NCBI GenBank assembly: GCA_029964075.1
Contig: CM057147.1
Span: forward strand, 28,913,513 to 28,977,512
Length of the DNA stretch: 64,000 bases
Direction: 5' to 3'
DNA from: Patiria pectinifera
Taxonomy: Eukaryota; Echinodermata; Asteroidea; Valvatida; Asterinidae
Shown: in pieces, positions 51,801 through 60,360 of the stretch
Position numbering within the stretch: position 1 is the stretch's first letter
Layout of the letters: every line of letters begins with the position of its first letter
Position numbers and translations under genes: made by a program
Notes under the pieces: generated by a model
Seen by the model: only the letters and a program-made list of their open reading frames with translations
Told to the model about the DNA's origin: nothing
The model's database searches: none

Positions 51801-54739
51801 TTGGTTGTGTATATCTCCATAATCGTGAAGTATCGGCCCAGGAAGCAGTGTTTCGAGTATGTGGTCTCAGATTGAAAGAGGGTTCAAGAAAAGTAGAATT
51901 CATTCCTGTTGGCGAGAATCCTGTCCGAATGAGCTTGCCACTTAGTGTAATTCAGAGTAGGTCTGAAGATGATGACAGTGATATATTCATGGCTAACAGA
52001 GTTGATCGCTACAAAGCTAGACCAGATCTTGATAAATTTAATAACATGTGCCTTGCTACATTCTGCTCAGAATACAGGATAATATATAATGCAAACACTA
52101 ACAAGAAAACTAAATCACCAGTGTATGAACTTAAAGATGGCTTGGGTCACATACAGAAGCGTAGTAAAACTGAACCCGCAGTCATAAGATACCCCCGATT
52201 TTCAGAGAATAAATATCCTGAGAAATATTATCGCAGTATATTGCAGCTGTTTCTTCCATATTCTGTAGATGCACATTTGAAACCACCTCAGTTTGAAACA
52301 TTTGAACAATTTTATAAAAATGGTGCTGTAAGTCTTAATGATCAATTGAAATCTGTGAGATGCATTGTTGAAAGTAATCGCTCTTTGTATGAGGCAAACG
52401 CTGATTCTCTTGAAGCAGCAGAACAGTATGTCAAGAAATTTGGTCTTCAAGAAGATGCTTGGGCTTTGATTTGTCCCAAGTCTGAGCAAGAGAGACTTGA
52501 GTGTGAAGCAGAACGTGAAGAAGTAATAGGAGAAGAGAATGGTTTTGATATCCCTGATGTGCAAGCTGATGAAACAGTAGGAAAAAAATGTAGTATTGAA
52601 CCACATCCAGCAAAAATATCAAAGCAAGAAGCACTCAATTTATTAAGATCATTGAACGTAGAGCAGAGACATGTATTTAATAAGATTCGTAACTGGTGCT
52701 TACAAAAGATCAATGGGAAAAATCCTGAAGCATTTAATGTATTTGTGACAGGTGGAGCTGGAACTGGAAAAAGCCACTTGATAAAGTCAGTTCATTATGA
52801 AGCAACAAGACTTCTTGCTAGAATGGTTCAAAATCCAGACAATATGTCAGTGTTGATAGTTGCACCTACAGGAGTAGCTGCTTTTAATGTCGATGGTAGT
52901 ACAATTCACAGTGCTCTTTCAATCCCTGTTGATGCTAGATTACCCTATCAACCACTTGGAGAAGAGAAATTGAATACACTGAGGAACACATTACAAGATC
53001 TTCAAATCTTGATTATAGATGAAATATCGATGGTGGATCACAAGATTTTGTGTTATATACATGGACGTTTGCGTCAGATGAAACAGACACGTAGTCATAA
53101 TCCTTTTGGTAACATCAGTATTTTAGCTGTTGGAGATTTTTATCAATTGCCGCCAGTCAAAGGAAAAGCATTGTATCAGAAAGCACTCCCAGTAGATCTA
53201 TGGAATGATATTTTCAAGAAAGTGGAACTAAATGAAATCATGCGACAAAAAGATGATGTACAGTTTGCAAAACTACTGAATAGGTTGCGAGTGAAAAGTA
53301 AGAAGGAAAAGTTATCTGAAGATGATGTAACATTATTGAAGTCGTGTGAAAGTGCAGAGGATAGGAATGATGCATTACATATCTACCCATGTAACAAACA
53401 AGTGGATGAATACAATACGCAGACACTTCTTGCAACCTGCACTGATTGTATATTGATTATTGCTAAGGATTTTCAGAAAGATGCTAGTAAAGGTAATGCA
53501 AAAGGAAGGGTAAAGGTTCCTAAGAAATCAACATACACAAACCTGCCTGAATCATTGTGGTTAGGTGTTGGTGCTAGAGTAATGTTAACTAAGAACATTG
53601 ATGTATCAGATGGACTTGTGAATGGAGTCTTTGGCACTGTACAAGAAATTGTTATGTTGCCTGATAAATCTTGGCCAAAGTTAATTGAAGTTCAGTTTGA
53701 TAAGAAAGATGTTGGATCTAAGTTGAAAAGAAAATACAAAGCGTCAAATAAAGAGGACACAGTTCCAATTCAAAAGGAAGAGGAAAATGTCAGTAAGAAT
53801 TGTGTTCGACAGCAGTTTCCTTTAAAATTAGCCTGGGCATGTACAGTTCACAAAGTGCAAGGAATGACAACAGATAGAGCAGTTGTTTCACTTGAACATA
53901 CATTTTCAGCTGGACAAGCCTATGTTGCACTGAGCAGAGTAACATCAATGCATGGACTTGTGATTCAAGGATTTGATGAAAAATATATCTACTGTAACAA
54001 GGCGGTTTCGGAATCATTGAAGAGTATGCCAGAATTGATTGATGCAGAAGAATGTGTACAGGAAGAGAAATCTAACAAGACTGTAATTAGAATGCATAAT
54101 GTTCAAGGATTAAAAGAACATCAAATGGACCTGAAATGTAATCAGGAAATGATGAAATCTGATTTTATTTGTCTTACCGAGACATGGATCGATGATGAGG
54201 AATACCCTGACATACATGTAGAATTAAGTGAATTCAAATGCTATCATCAGATCAGAAGTGCTTCATATGATAATACAAATAAACTAACCCAGATGTTGAA
54301 GCAACAGTGTCATGGAGGAGTGGCAGTATTTGGTAGAAGGAACAGAGCTTTCAGCAGACTATTTCTTCCTGTTCAGAATCTAGAGCATATTGCATTTCAG
54401 ATAATTAGTCAGATGTCATATTGTGTGGTAGTAATTTATCGTCCAGCTTCATATTCAATGGATCAATTTCTTGGCAACATTAAAATTCTGCTTAATGAAC
54501 TTCACAAAGTGTCAAATAGGTGCATTGTAATGGGTGATTTTAATGAAGACATTCTGAAACACTCTTCACGGATTGAAAAGTTAATGCAAGAGTTTTGTTA
54601 TAGACAATGTGTTAATGATGAAACTACAGAAAATGGCACATTGATTGACCACGTATATGTAAGAAATATGGATACAGTAGATGCTAAGGTGATTCCGACT
54701 TACTACAGTTACCATGAAGCAGTCTCCATAACAATATAA
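48839..54739 (+). CDS. Helentron ORF2: Rep/Helicase-endonuclease (RepHel-EN)
   Basis: 1966 codons, one long frame. Residues 1-205: basic ~20-residue repeats (KYHENEEHRQRK type). 226-418: Cys-rich region resembling DUF6570 (CAVCHK...ICYTCHRK). ~500-960: Helitron-like N domain and Rep, with the HUH motif PHTHCLFW (H727, H729) and the paired tyrosine motif YVVSYMSK (Y951, Y955, K958). 1305-1312: Walker A GGAGTGKS. D1394/E1395: Walker B IIDEIS. D1433: GDFYQLPP. R1700: ALSRVTS. This is a PIF1-type 5'-3' helicase. ~1749-1966: endonuclease/exonuclease/phosphatase domain with E1781 (LTETW), D1900/N1902 (GDFNED), D1937 (TLIDHVYV) and H1959; the usual SDH is SYH here. Expected role: nick, unwind and ligate during rolling-circle transposition. 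The ATG at 48839 lies inside ORF1, so translation may depend on frameshifting or re-initiation. Confidence 0.95.
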   Translation: MLSMSERKKKRAKKEKYHSCMQYRQGAIEYGKKRYKENMKTITGVVRKRYHENADYRNNKTGNAKMKYDRDEEHRQRKKQCTMTNYHKNIEYRQQKINNAKTRYEDAVHRQEKINFAKAKYHENEEHRQRKMTSAKKYSKRKYHSDLSYRNALVKSIKKKYSLNKFYRKKLINFQKAKYHTDRCYRQNMKQRNDEREKRKRASQCIMNNVMRNWRQDVSSGPEYICAVCHKVLFRKQVVKCYQKKYKCVYCICGKFVHTCGDNGNCGDKCKVSESSRSCLWICYTCHRKLLQNRIPAEACANNLALEDIPEELSCLNILEEHLIAINVAFMKMMALPRGGQNAVHGPVVCVPSNISETVTALPRCGNNNQCIKVKLKRKLSFKGYYQYQYVSREHVERALHYLKEHNVWYNDIEINCDWDIPLEDESEKQEEHESDNSSENDEDTDVDTDVDTDEERLTGITYDTCLQPVNIAQDALDQDFDGVMCVAPCERNSPVRVLMEKANEAKCFPALFPTGTSTFSDDRDVKLSLSRYFHNRLMNADNRFARNIQYIFYAQYLSEIQQVMSKVSIAMRQSSGSIHSAERVNASMINDRDQLRDILQSDSGYRFLKPIRGTPPYWQAAQKDVMAMIRQLGIPTWFCSFSAADMRWPEVINTILRQQGDSRDVEDLDWNEKCKILRSNPVTAARMFDKRFHSFLKDVIMSRAQPIGKVKDYFYRVEFQQRGSPHTHCLFWIENAPRLGYDSDVEVIQFIDSYISCKLPSKEEDPELNDILSHVQLHSKKHSKSCKKKGTECRFNFPRPPSNRTFITEPDPMDNDDDQYDHHTDTMTDDDDDHHDGDDDDGDDDINNDTNMHCDSKKHSDAKELLKSVWDAIQNEENQHLSTLQLFERINITQDEFEKANNSLSQKPTIVIKREPQDVWVNLYNPDLIRCWNANMDIQYITDAYACAAYVVSYMSKSEREMGQLLANTQKEALKGNLDARQSMKELGCVYLHNREVSAQEAVFRVCGLRLKEGSRKVEFIPVGENPVRMSLPLSVIQSRSEDDDSDIFMANRVDRYKARPDLDKFNNMCLATFCSEYRIIYNANTNKKTKSPVYELKDGLGHIQKRSKTEPAVIRYPRFSENKYPEKYYRSILQLFLPYSVDAHLKPPQFETFEQFYKNGAVSLNDQLKSVRCIVESNRSLYEANADSLEAAEQYVKKFGLQEDAWALICPKSEQERLECEAEREEVIGEENGFDIPDVQADETVGKKCSIEPHPAKISKQEALNLLRSLNVEQRHVFNKIRNWCLQKINGKNPEAFNVFVTGGAGTGKSHLIKSVHYEATRLLARMVQNPDNMSVLIVAPTGVAAFNVDGSTIHSALSIPVDARLPYQPLGEEKLNTLRNTLQDLQILIIDEISMVDHKILCYIHGRLRQMKQTRSHNPFGNISILAVGDFYQLPPVKGKALYQKALPVDLWNDIFKKVELNEIMRQKDDVQFAKLLNRLRVKSKKEKLSEDDVTLLKSCESAEDRNDALHIYPCNKQVDEYNTQTLLATCTDCILIIAKDFQKDASKGNAKGRVKVPKKSTYTNLPESLWLGVGARVMLTKNIDVSDGLVNGVFGTVQEIVMLPDKSWPKLIEVQFDKKDVGSKLKRKYKASNKEDTVPIQKEEENVSKNCVRQQFPLKLAWACTVHKVQGMTTDRAVVSLEHTFSAGQAYVALSRVTSMHGLVIQGFDEKYIYCNKAVSESLKSMPELIDAEECVQEEKSNKTVIRMHNVQGLKEHQMDLKCNQEMMKSDFICLTETWIDDEEYPDIHVELSEFKCYHQIRSASYDNTNKLTQMLKQQCHGGVAVFGRRNRAFSRLFLPVQNLEHIAFQIISQMSYCVVVIYRPASYSMDQFLGNIKILLNELHKVSNRCIVMGDFNEDILKHSSRIEKLMQEFCYRQCVNDETTENGTLIDHVYVRNMDTVDAKVIPTYYSYHEAVSITI
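48859..48869 (+). other. A11 tract in the ORF1/ORF2 overlap
   Basis: Eleven A followed by GGG within the 56-nt overlap. ORF2 is +1 relative to ORF1. One base fewer in the run would fuse the frames. Encoded sequence on both sides has the same Lys/Arg-rich repeat character, so the frames belong together. Confidence 0.85.
51281..51400 (+). repeat. Asp/His low-complexity tract in the Rep domain
   Basis: GATGAT-rich sequence encoding about 35 Asp/His-rich residues (ORF2 815-850), between the HUH motif (727-729) and the Tyr motif (951-958). Another acidic repeat, DTDVDTDVDTD, is encoded at about 50165-50205. Confidence 0.9.
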
Positions 54740-56941
54740 TTTAGGTTTTAATGGGGACATTCTAAAACATTGGACTTTGAAAATGTCAATGTGAACTCAT
54801 GGTTTTACCCAGACTTTTTGACAGTTCTGTGATGTAGGATCAATTTGGTCAATTTAATAGTGTGCGTAATAACGGTTGTGATGTACATGTAGGCCTATTG
54901 AGTTTTAATTATGATAACATGTAACACTTTCTTTCCATAATGTTGAAGTTGAATTGTCTACATGTATATAGGAACATTTGGTTTGGATTTATCAGGAAAT
55001 CTTTCAAAACACTCATCACGCAAAATTGCAAACAGCCTCAATCCTTCAAAACCCTCCCACTACAAGTTTGAGTACAATTTTAAAATTCAATGAGGAATTA
55101 TTATTGATACAGAAGCAGCACAGATGATACATACAAAATGTGCATGTACTTAAACCTTAATGTAGAATATAGAAATAAACAACACAAAATACCGTAGCTC
55201 ATTAAGACCTGGACACACTACATGTACATGTACATCCTCAAAATCAACTGGCGTCATCGGTATCAGTGGGAGTGGCGGGCAAGTGGAGCAATACGTGCCC
55301 CCCTCTCCCCTTCTTACAAATATTTTTTAAAAAACCTGTGAGGTGCAAAGTCACATTTTGGTGTTAATTTAATGCACATTAAACAATATTATTGTGTGCA
55401 AGAGTGTCAGTGGAGATGAGGTGGAAAATATGCCCACCCACTAGGTTGCAAACAATGATGAATTGAGAATATACTGGAATAAGTATACACAGATTGGAGA
55501 GCCTTGCTCCCAAAAAAATATCATGGTTACGTGCAAGACATGCATTGAAATGGCATACAGCATTGAATTAGTAAAAGCCTTCAAAACTGACTGGTTGATT
55601 CAGAGGATTGCTGTAGAATAAAAGGAAGTCAAGAATTGCATGTTAATGAAATCATGAAATATACATGAATGAACTTGTATAGCTCTAGATGTGTATGTTA
55701 TTTATTTGAAAACATTGACATGCTGTATGATGGTGGGGCGTTGATTGAGGAGACATACTGGTACATGTGTACGTATAATGTATGCCTTGAGTACAGGTCA
55801 TTAGAATTTTGAAGTCATATTTTCAATGCACTTGTCTCAGACTTGTTAGTCAGGAAATACCGGTATTGTTATGTACAACAAAAAGAACTGAGTTGCACAT
55901 CATTTGAGAATAGCAGTGAATCTGCAAATCTTGGACAACAATTTGTGCAAGCCGTGGTGGTCCGAAGTGCATATACACATGTACAACTACATGTTCGTCT
56001 TGAATGTTAGCACTAATCAGAGGTTAATTGTCACAAAAATTTATGCCTGAATTGAACATGGCCAGTGATTAGAGCTAAAATTAATTTTGTATCGATATTT
56101 TACAGATACTCTACTGTCCACACAGACGTAATAGACTTGTTGCTCAGCAGTTATTTTCATCTGATATAATATTTTAGAATACATTCACAAGAAAAAGAAG
56201 TGATTTTGTGCATGAAAAGCATAAATGCGTTCTGGGAACCACCTCTCTTCTGAAATTTCAGAATAGAAGTGGTTAGTGACATTTGAGCTGCATTAGTTGA
56301 AATAACATTCATAGGTTGTTGTCTAGTAGTGTGAAGCTTTAATAATTACAGATTGAATCATTTTGTCCTCATGCACGTCTTTCAAACAGATATACATGTA
56401 CAATTGATGTGCACTTTACATGTATTGGTAATAACTTAAACATTTTGATAGTGAAATATGACTAATCTTTTTCATGCAGATCATGAAGTTGTATTCTGAA
56501 GTGCAGTACGTTAGTCTCACCTACTTCTCTGTTGTACGATGCTGAGTGTGGCTCATAAGCATTTCAGTGAGTGTTGGCTTACACCATTGTCAAGTTTTCA
56601 TGGAGTTATTTCGTCATTAACATCGACGTCCTCAGGGTCACCAGCATTGGAGGTTACCAGCATCGAGGCCATCTCCATGAAATAAAGATGTCTTGGGCAG
56701 GATACCCCCCCATAGCTAGATCACCTGGACCTCTCCCCCCCCCCATAGCTTCATCCACAAAATAAAGTCATCAGTGCGAAAGACAAACTCAACAGTCAAC
56801 TGTCAACATGGCTACATTTTCCTGACAATATGTGAAGGGTGCAACTTGTGCATGTATTCCAAAGTTGCTGTGCTTCAGCAGGTTAGACTGTGGCCCTACA
56901 CCATGCAAGCACTAATCAGGTGAGGATAAATGTGTCTGATA
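54740..56941. other. Non-coding region downstream of the Helentron
   Basis: No gene recognised. AATAAA at 55174-55179 could serve as a poly(A) signal for the Helentron. The Helentron 3' terminus should lie here, but no unmistakable terminal hairpin was found. Confidence 0.4.
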
Positions 56942-58345
56942 TTTTATTGACATTTGTACCACTTCACCAAGAAGACTTTGCCCAAACGGCGCCGAGACCA
57001 CCATCTTCTTCCAACAGACCCTCTGGTGGTCACCAACTACTCTGTTGAGGTTTGGAACTGCTTTGATGTTCTTGATCAACTGCCCAACTCTGTTGAAGAC
57101 TCCTGGGTCCCGTTCCGTGATAAAGTTCTCGATGCCGTTGAGGCTGCTGTTCATTCCTGTCTTTCAAAGCAGCGCCCCCTGGCTCACCGGAGGGACCATT
57201 GACATCATGGAGCATACATGTGGTGCTTGTCTGAGCTGCCACCATGCTGAAAGTAACTGTCTGGCGGGGATGTACAAGGCCAAAGCGAAGCAAGACCTTG
57301 ATGCTTGGTACGACTCTGTTGTCTCTGAAGCCGAAGCTGGCCTGAAACAAAATAATCTCCGCCCCGCCTTCAAGGCAGTCAAGTGTCTTTACGGATGTAG
57401 CAAGCATTCAGCTTCATTTCTGATTTCCAAGGCGGATCGTTCTCCCTGCAACTGGGTGGATGAAACCCTGTCCCACTGGAAAGACTACCAAGGTCAAGGT
57501 TGGCAACGACCTTTCTCCCTCCTTCCTCCAGAGTTTGGCAGTGCTGTGTGCTGGTACCAACCTTGTTCTGCTTAGCCATGGACACTATCCTGTCACAGTG
57601 TGAGGATTCAATGCAGGCAATCACAGGTTTACCGACCTCCTGTATGCAGATGATGCCGCTCTCTTCAAAGGATCCAACCACATTGGGAGAACTTCTCGCA
57701 ACCTTTGACCGTAAAGCCAGTTACATGGGCCTAAACCATCATGGATAAAAACCAAGGTTCAGTCACTATGCGGTCCAGCACCTGTTGAAATTTCCCTGTA
57801 TTGCGATGTTGTCGAACCTGTTGAGTCCTTTTGTTATTTTGAGTGCACTATCAACTCATCAGGTTTCTGCAGTAAGGACATACTATGCAGAATTGGCATC
57901 GCCAGTACCATCATGGGCCAACTTGATTGTGTTTGGAGAAGCAAGGCTAGTCTTTTGGTAAAACTTTGGTTTTATCGCGCATGAAAGAACAAGAACACAT
58001 TCAAGCTTTCCACATGCAGTGTCAGTGTTGTATACTTGGAGTTTCATGGTGCAGTTTCATTTCCAATGTAATCATCCAGGTAACATTTTGTCTGAGATCT
58101 CAGGGAGGTGACACACCCTTTTTGGTCATGTTCGGCGCCTCCAAGCTCCTGCCCCTGCTCGTCTTGCCCTTGATGCTGCTGTCCAGTTCCACCTTGGCCA
58201 ACAACCTGCCACCTGGACTAGGCCTTGTGGTCGTCCCCGGCTTCCCTGGCTTAAGCAGGTTGTGGATGCTGTGTAGCTGTCACCAATCGAGTGAAGGTTG
58301 GAGGTCACTGCAACTCACTGATGGTCAAGTGCAGCAGTAAGTAAG
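56942..58345 (+). mobile_element. 5'-truncated LINE remnant with frameshifts
   Basis: A non-LTR retrotransposon tail read across three frames. 56954-57200: linker (VEVWNCFDVLDQLPNSVEDSW...). 57210-57490: pre-RT region (KAKQDLDAWYDSVVSEAE...). About 57535-57680: reverse transcriptase pieces CVLVPTLFCLAMDTIL and then TDLLYADDAALF with the catalytic YADD, in different frames. 57800-57985: post-RT segment (VEPVESFCYFECTINSSG...IGIASTIMGQLDCVWRSKASLL). 58115-58270: C-terminal LFGHVRRLQAP... and TRPCGRPRLPWLKQV. It ends in an AGTAAGTAAG-type tail at about 58335-58345. The endonuclease and early RT are missing. Clade (RTE-, CR1- or L2-like) not resolved. Inactive. Confidence 0.85.
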
Positions 58346-58960
58346 TACATGTAAGTACCACTTTAATGTCAGATGCATGCTTTTGTTTCTCTTACAATTC
58401 ACTGTTTTCCAAGTTAAACTTTGATTTGTTTTTTGCTTACTGTAAAGTACATGTACAGTATATGTTCCTCTTTGAAAAGCTCATTTAATCTTTTTGTGAA
58501 GAGTTGTGGTAGTACAAGTTTCTTGGGCTATTTGTGGGGTGGAATTTTCGTTGTACAAAAATGTATACATCAATATTAGGTTTTGCCCTTCACCGATGTA
58601 TCAACACTTTAAACACGTAGAGTGTGTTTTCTTCCGAGTGAAAGTTAGAAAGCAATCCCTGGGATGGGACTCAAACACATGACGTCCTGCTTTCTAGTCC
58701 AGATGTAGAAAGCATGAGGTTGTGGGTTTAAGTCCCACCCGAGTGAGTGTTTACTTACTTTCAATCAGAAGGTAACACACTGAGTATACATCTACATTAT
58801 GTTTTTGTTGCTGAAGAGCAAAATCTGATATTGAAGCTCTGGAGGTGTGATCTTTGGCATTCTGAGGTCCAGTGTCAAATTGCTAGTTTCTGGACACATA
58901 GGTTGTTTGAGTACTGGAACTATTACTATTAGATCCATAAACAAAGGATTTTGTTGTTTG
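58346..58960. other. Non-coding stretch with tRNA-B-box-like inverted motifs
   Basis: 58655-58735 contains GGGATGGGACTCAAAC and, inverted, GTGGGTTTAAGTCCCACC, each resembling a tRNA T arm. No full tRNA can be folded. Confidence 0.4.
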
Positions 58961-58964
58961 TAGA

Positions 58965-59490
58965 AGTCATCAACCACAAATCTGCATGTTTCTCCCAGTT
59001 GCCAGTGTGCTCTCCAACAGCATCACTCTGCGTGCCAGTATTATAAATATTTTTCAGGTGAGTGAACTTGGTAGATTTTGGGGGGTTTAGGGGTTTATTT
59101 TATTTTTATTTTTTTTTCTTACAAAGCTTACTGGTTTGTGTATATTTATTTGAATAATAAAGCTCATTGAATGCGAGGGTTGCAGTATCATGGTGTGAAT
59201 AATCTGTCTTTGTGATTTGTGTTGTACTGCCCTGAAATTCAAGAGATATTCACACGGTGTTACTTCAAACCTCCCATTCATTCACCGTGTTCATCATGCA
59301 AATCTTCAAGTCTCATTTAGATCCTGAAACATTTGATTTTCTTGTATTGACTTATTTGTAGATGTTATCAACTACAAATCGACATGTTGTCTCCTAGTTG
59401 CCAGTGTGGTCTCCAACAGCTTGACTCAGACTGTGCATGTTAGTCTTGAAAATTGTTCAGGTGAGTGAGATTGTTTGATTTTAGGGATTT
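58965..59490. repeat. ~120-bp direct duplication
   Basis: 58965-59085 and 59363-59485 share AACYACAAATCKRCATGTT, TAGTTGCCAGTGTG/CTCCAACAGC and TTCAGGTGAGTGA, the last being a strong splice-donor-like string in both. Confidence 0.75.
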
Positions 59491-60360
59491 TTTCCATTGT
59501 GTATAGTTCAAGAGTGACTTGGATAACAGGAATTGAACCATATGCACCAGATGCCATGCACTTCTTTTACTGTTGCAAACATGTAACCCTGAGAAAAGAT
59601 AAGAGTTTACAAAGTTGTTCTGATCTGGGGTTTAACCATACCAATCGATGTTTATGTAGCTAATACATAACATTTGATCTTAAATTCAAAACTAAAACAT
59701 TTCATGATGGACAAAACTGTAACAAAGATATATATCCCGATGAGAAATAACACAAATTTGGAATATAAAATAAAAGAATTATCATCTAGCAAGCACTCAT
59801 TGGCCCAGTTTGGGCAGGTCTTGTTTTTGACTCGGGTATATCATTCTTGCAGACCCGGGCGGATGCTGGGGTGAGATCCTGGTCCGAGTTGCGAGAACAA
59901 TAGAAATATTTGCGCCAAGAACAGACTGCCCGAGCTCGGACGGCCATTGCGTGAGAAAAGGTTTCTGACTAGATCAATAGAGGGCGCTGTTTCTAATGTT
60001 TTTCTCATGTAGAATTTTTGGTACTTTTAACCCAGATTTTCTCATTCCCAAACAAATTGTGGATTGGGGAACAAACTTTTTCGACAGGGTACACCATAAT
60101 CTACATGTCTCTGCACTATTGTAAAATTCATGTCTCTGAAAAATTCGGCGAACCAGACCCGAAGCGAGCGAAAATAGGCCTCGTCCCAAAGGGTGGGGTA
60201 GGGTTAGGGGGTTGATTGTTAATGTTTCTTCTCTTTAAAAACTTACTGGTTTGTAGTAGCACTGTGTGAATGATCTGTCTTTGTGATTTGTGTGGTTCTG
60301 AAAAGAACCAGGTTTCTCTGAACCACATAACTCTCAACAGGGGTTATTCACACGGTGTTC
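59110..60360. repeat. Second pair of diverged repeats
   Basis: 59125-59270 and 60235-60355 share ACTGGTTTGTR, GTGTGAATRATCTGTCTTTG, TGATTTGTG and TATTCACACGGTGTT. Each copy also pairs its own ends (GTGTGAAT...ATTCACAC), so they look like short inverted-repeat elements. Confidence 0.7.

Larger units (their letters stand above)
45325..54739 (+). mobile_element. Helentron-type Helitron (coding core)
   Basis: Rolling-circle transposon whose two ORFs encode, in order, a PHD-like finger, a C76-like peptidase domain, an OTU domain, a DUF6570-like Cys-rich region, a HUH/Y2 Rep, a PIF1 helicase and a C-terminal endonuclease (EEP fold). The endonuclease fusion is the hallmark of the Helentron group. 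Long intact frames imply recent activity. The element ends (short palindromic termini, T-T insertion) could not be located, so the limits given are only those of the ORFs. Confidence 0.93.

Noticed and set aside
53970-54739. Separate LINE endonuclease fragment after the helicase
   Set aside because: The endonuclease domain is in frame with the helicase without stops, and such a fusion is characteristic of Helentrons, so it is part of ORF2.
56912-57681. Minus-strand ORFs opposite the LINE
   Set aside because: The plus strand carries recognisable reverse transcriptase motifs in order; the minus ORFs are shadows.
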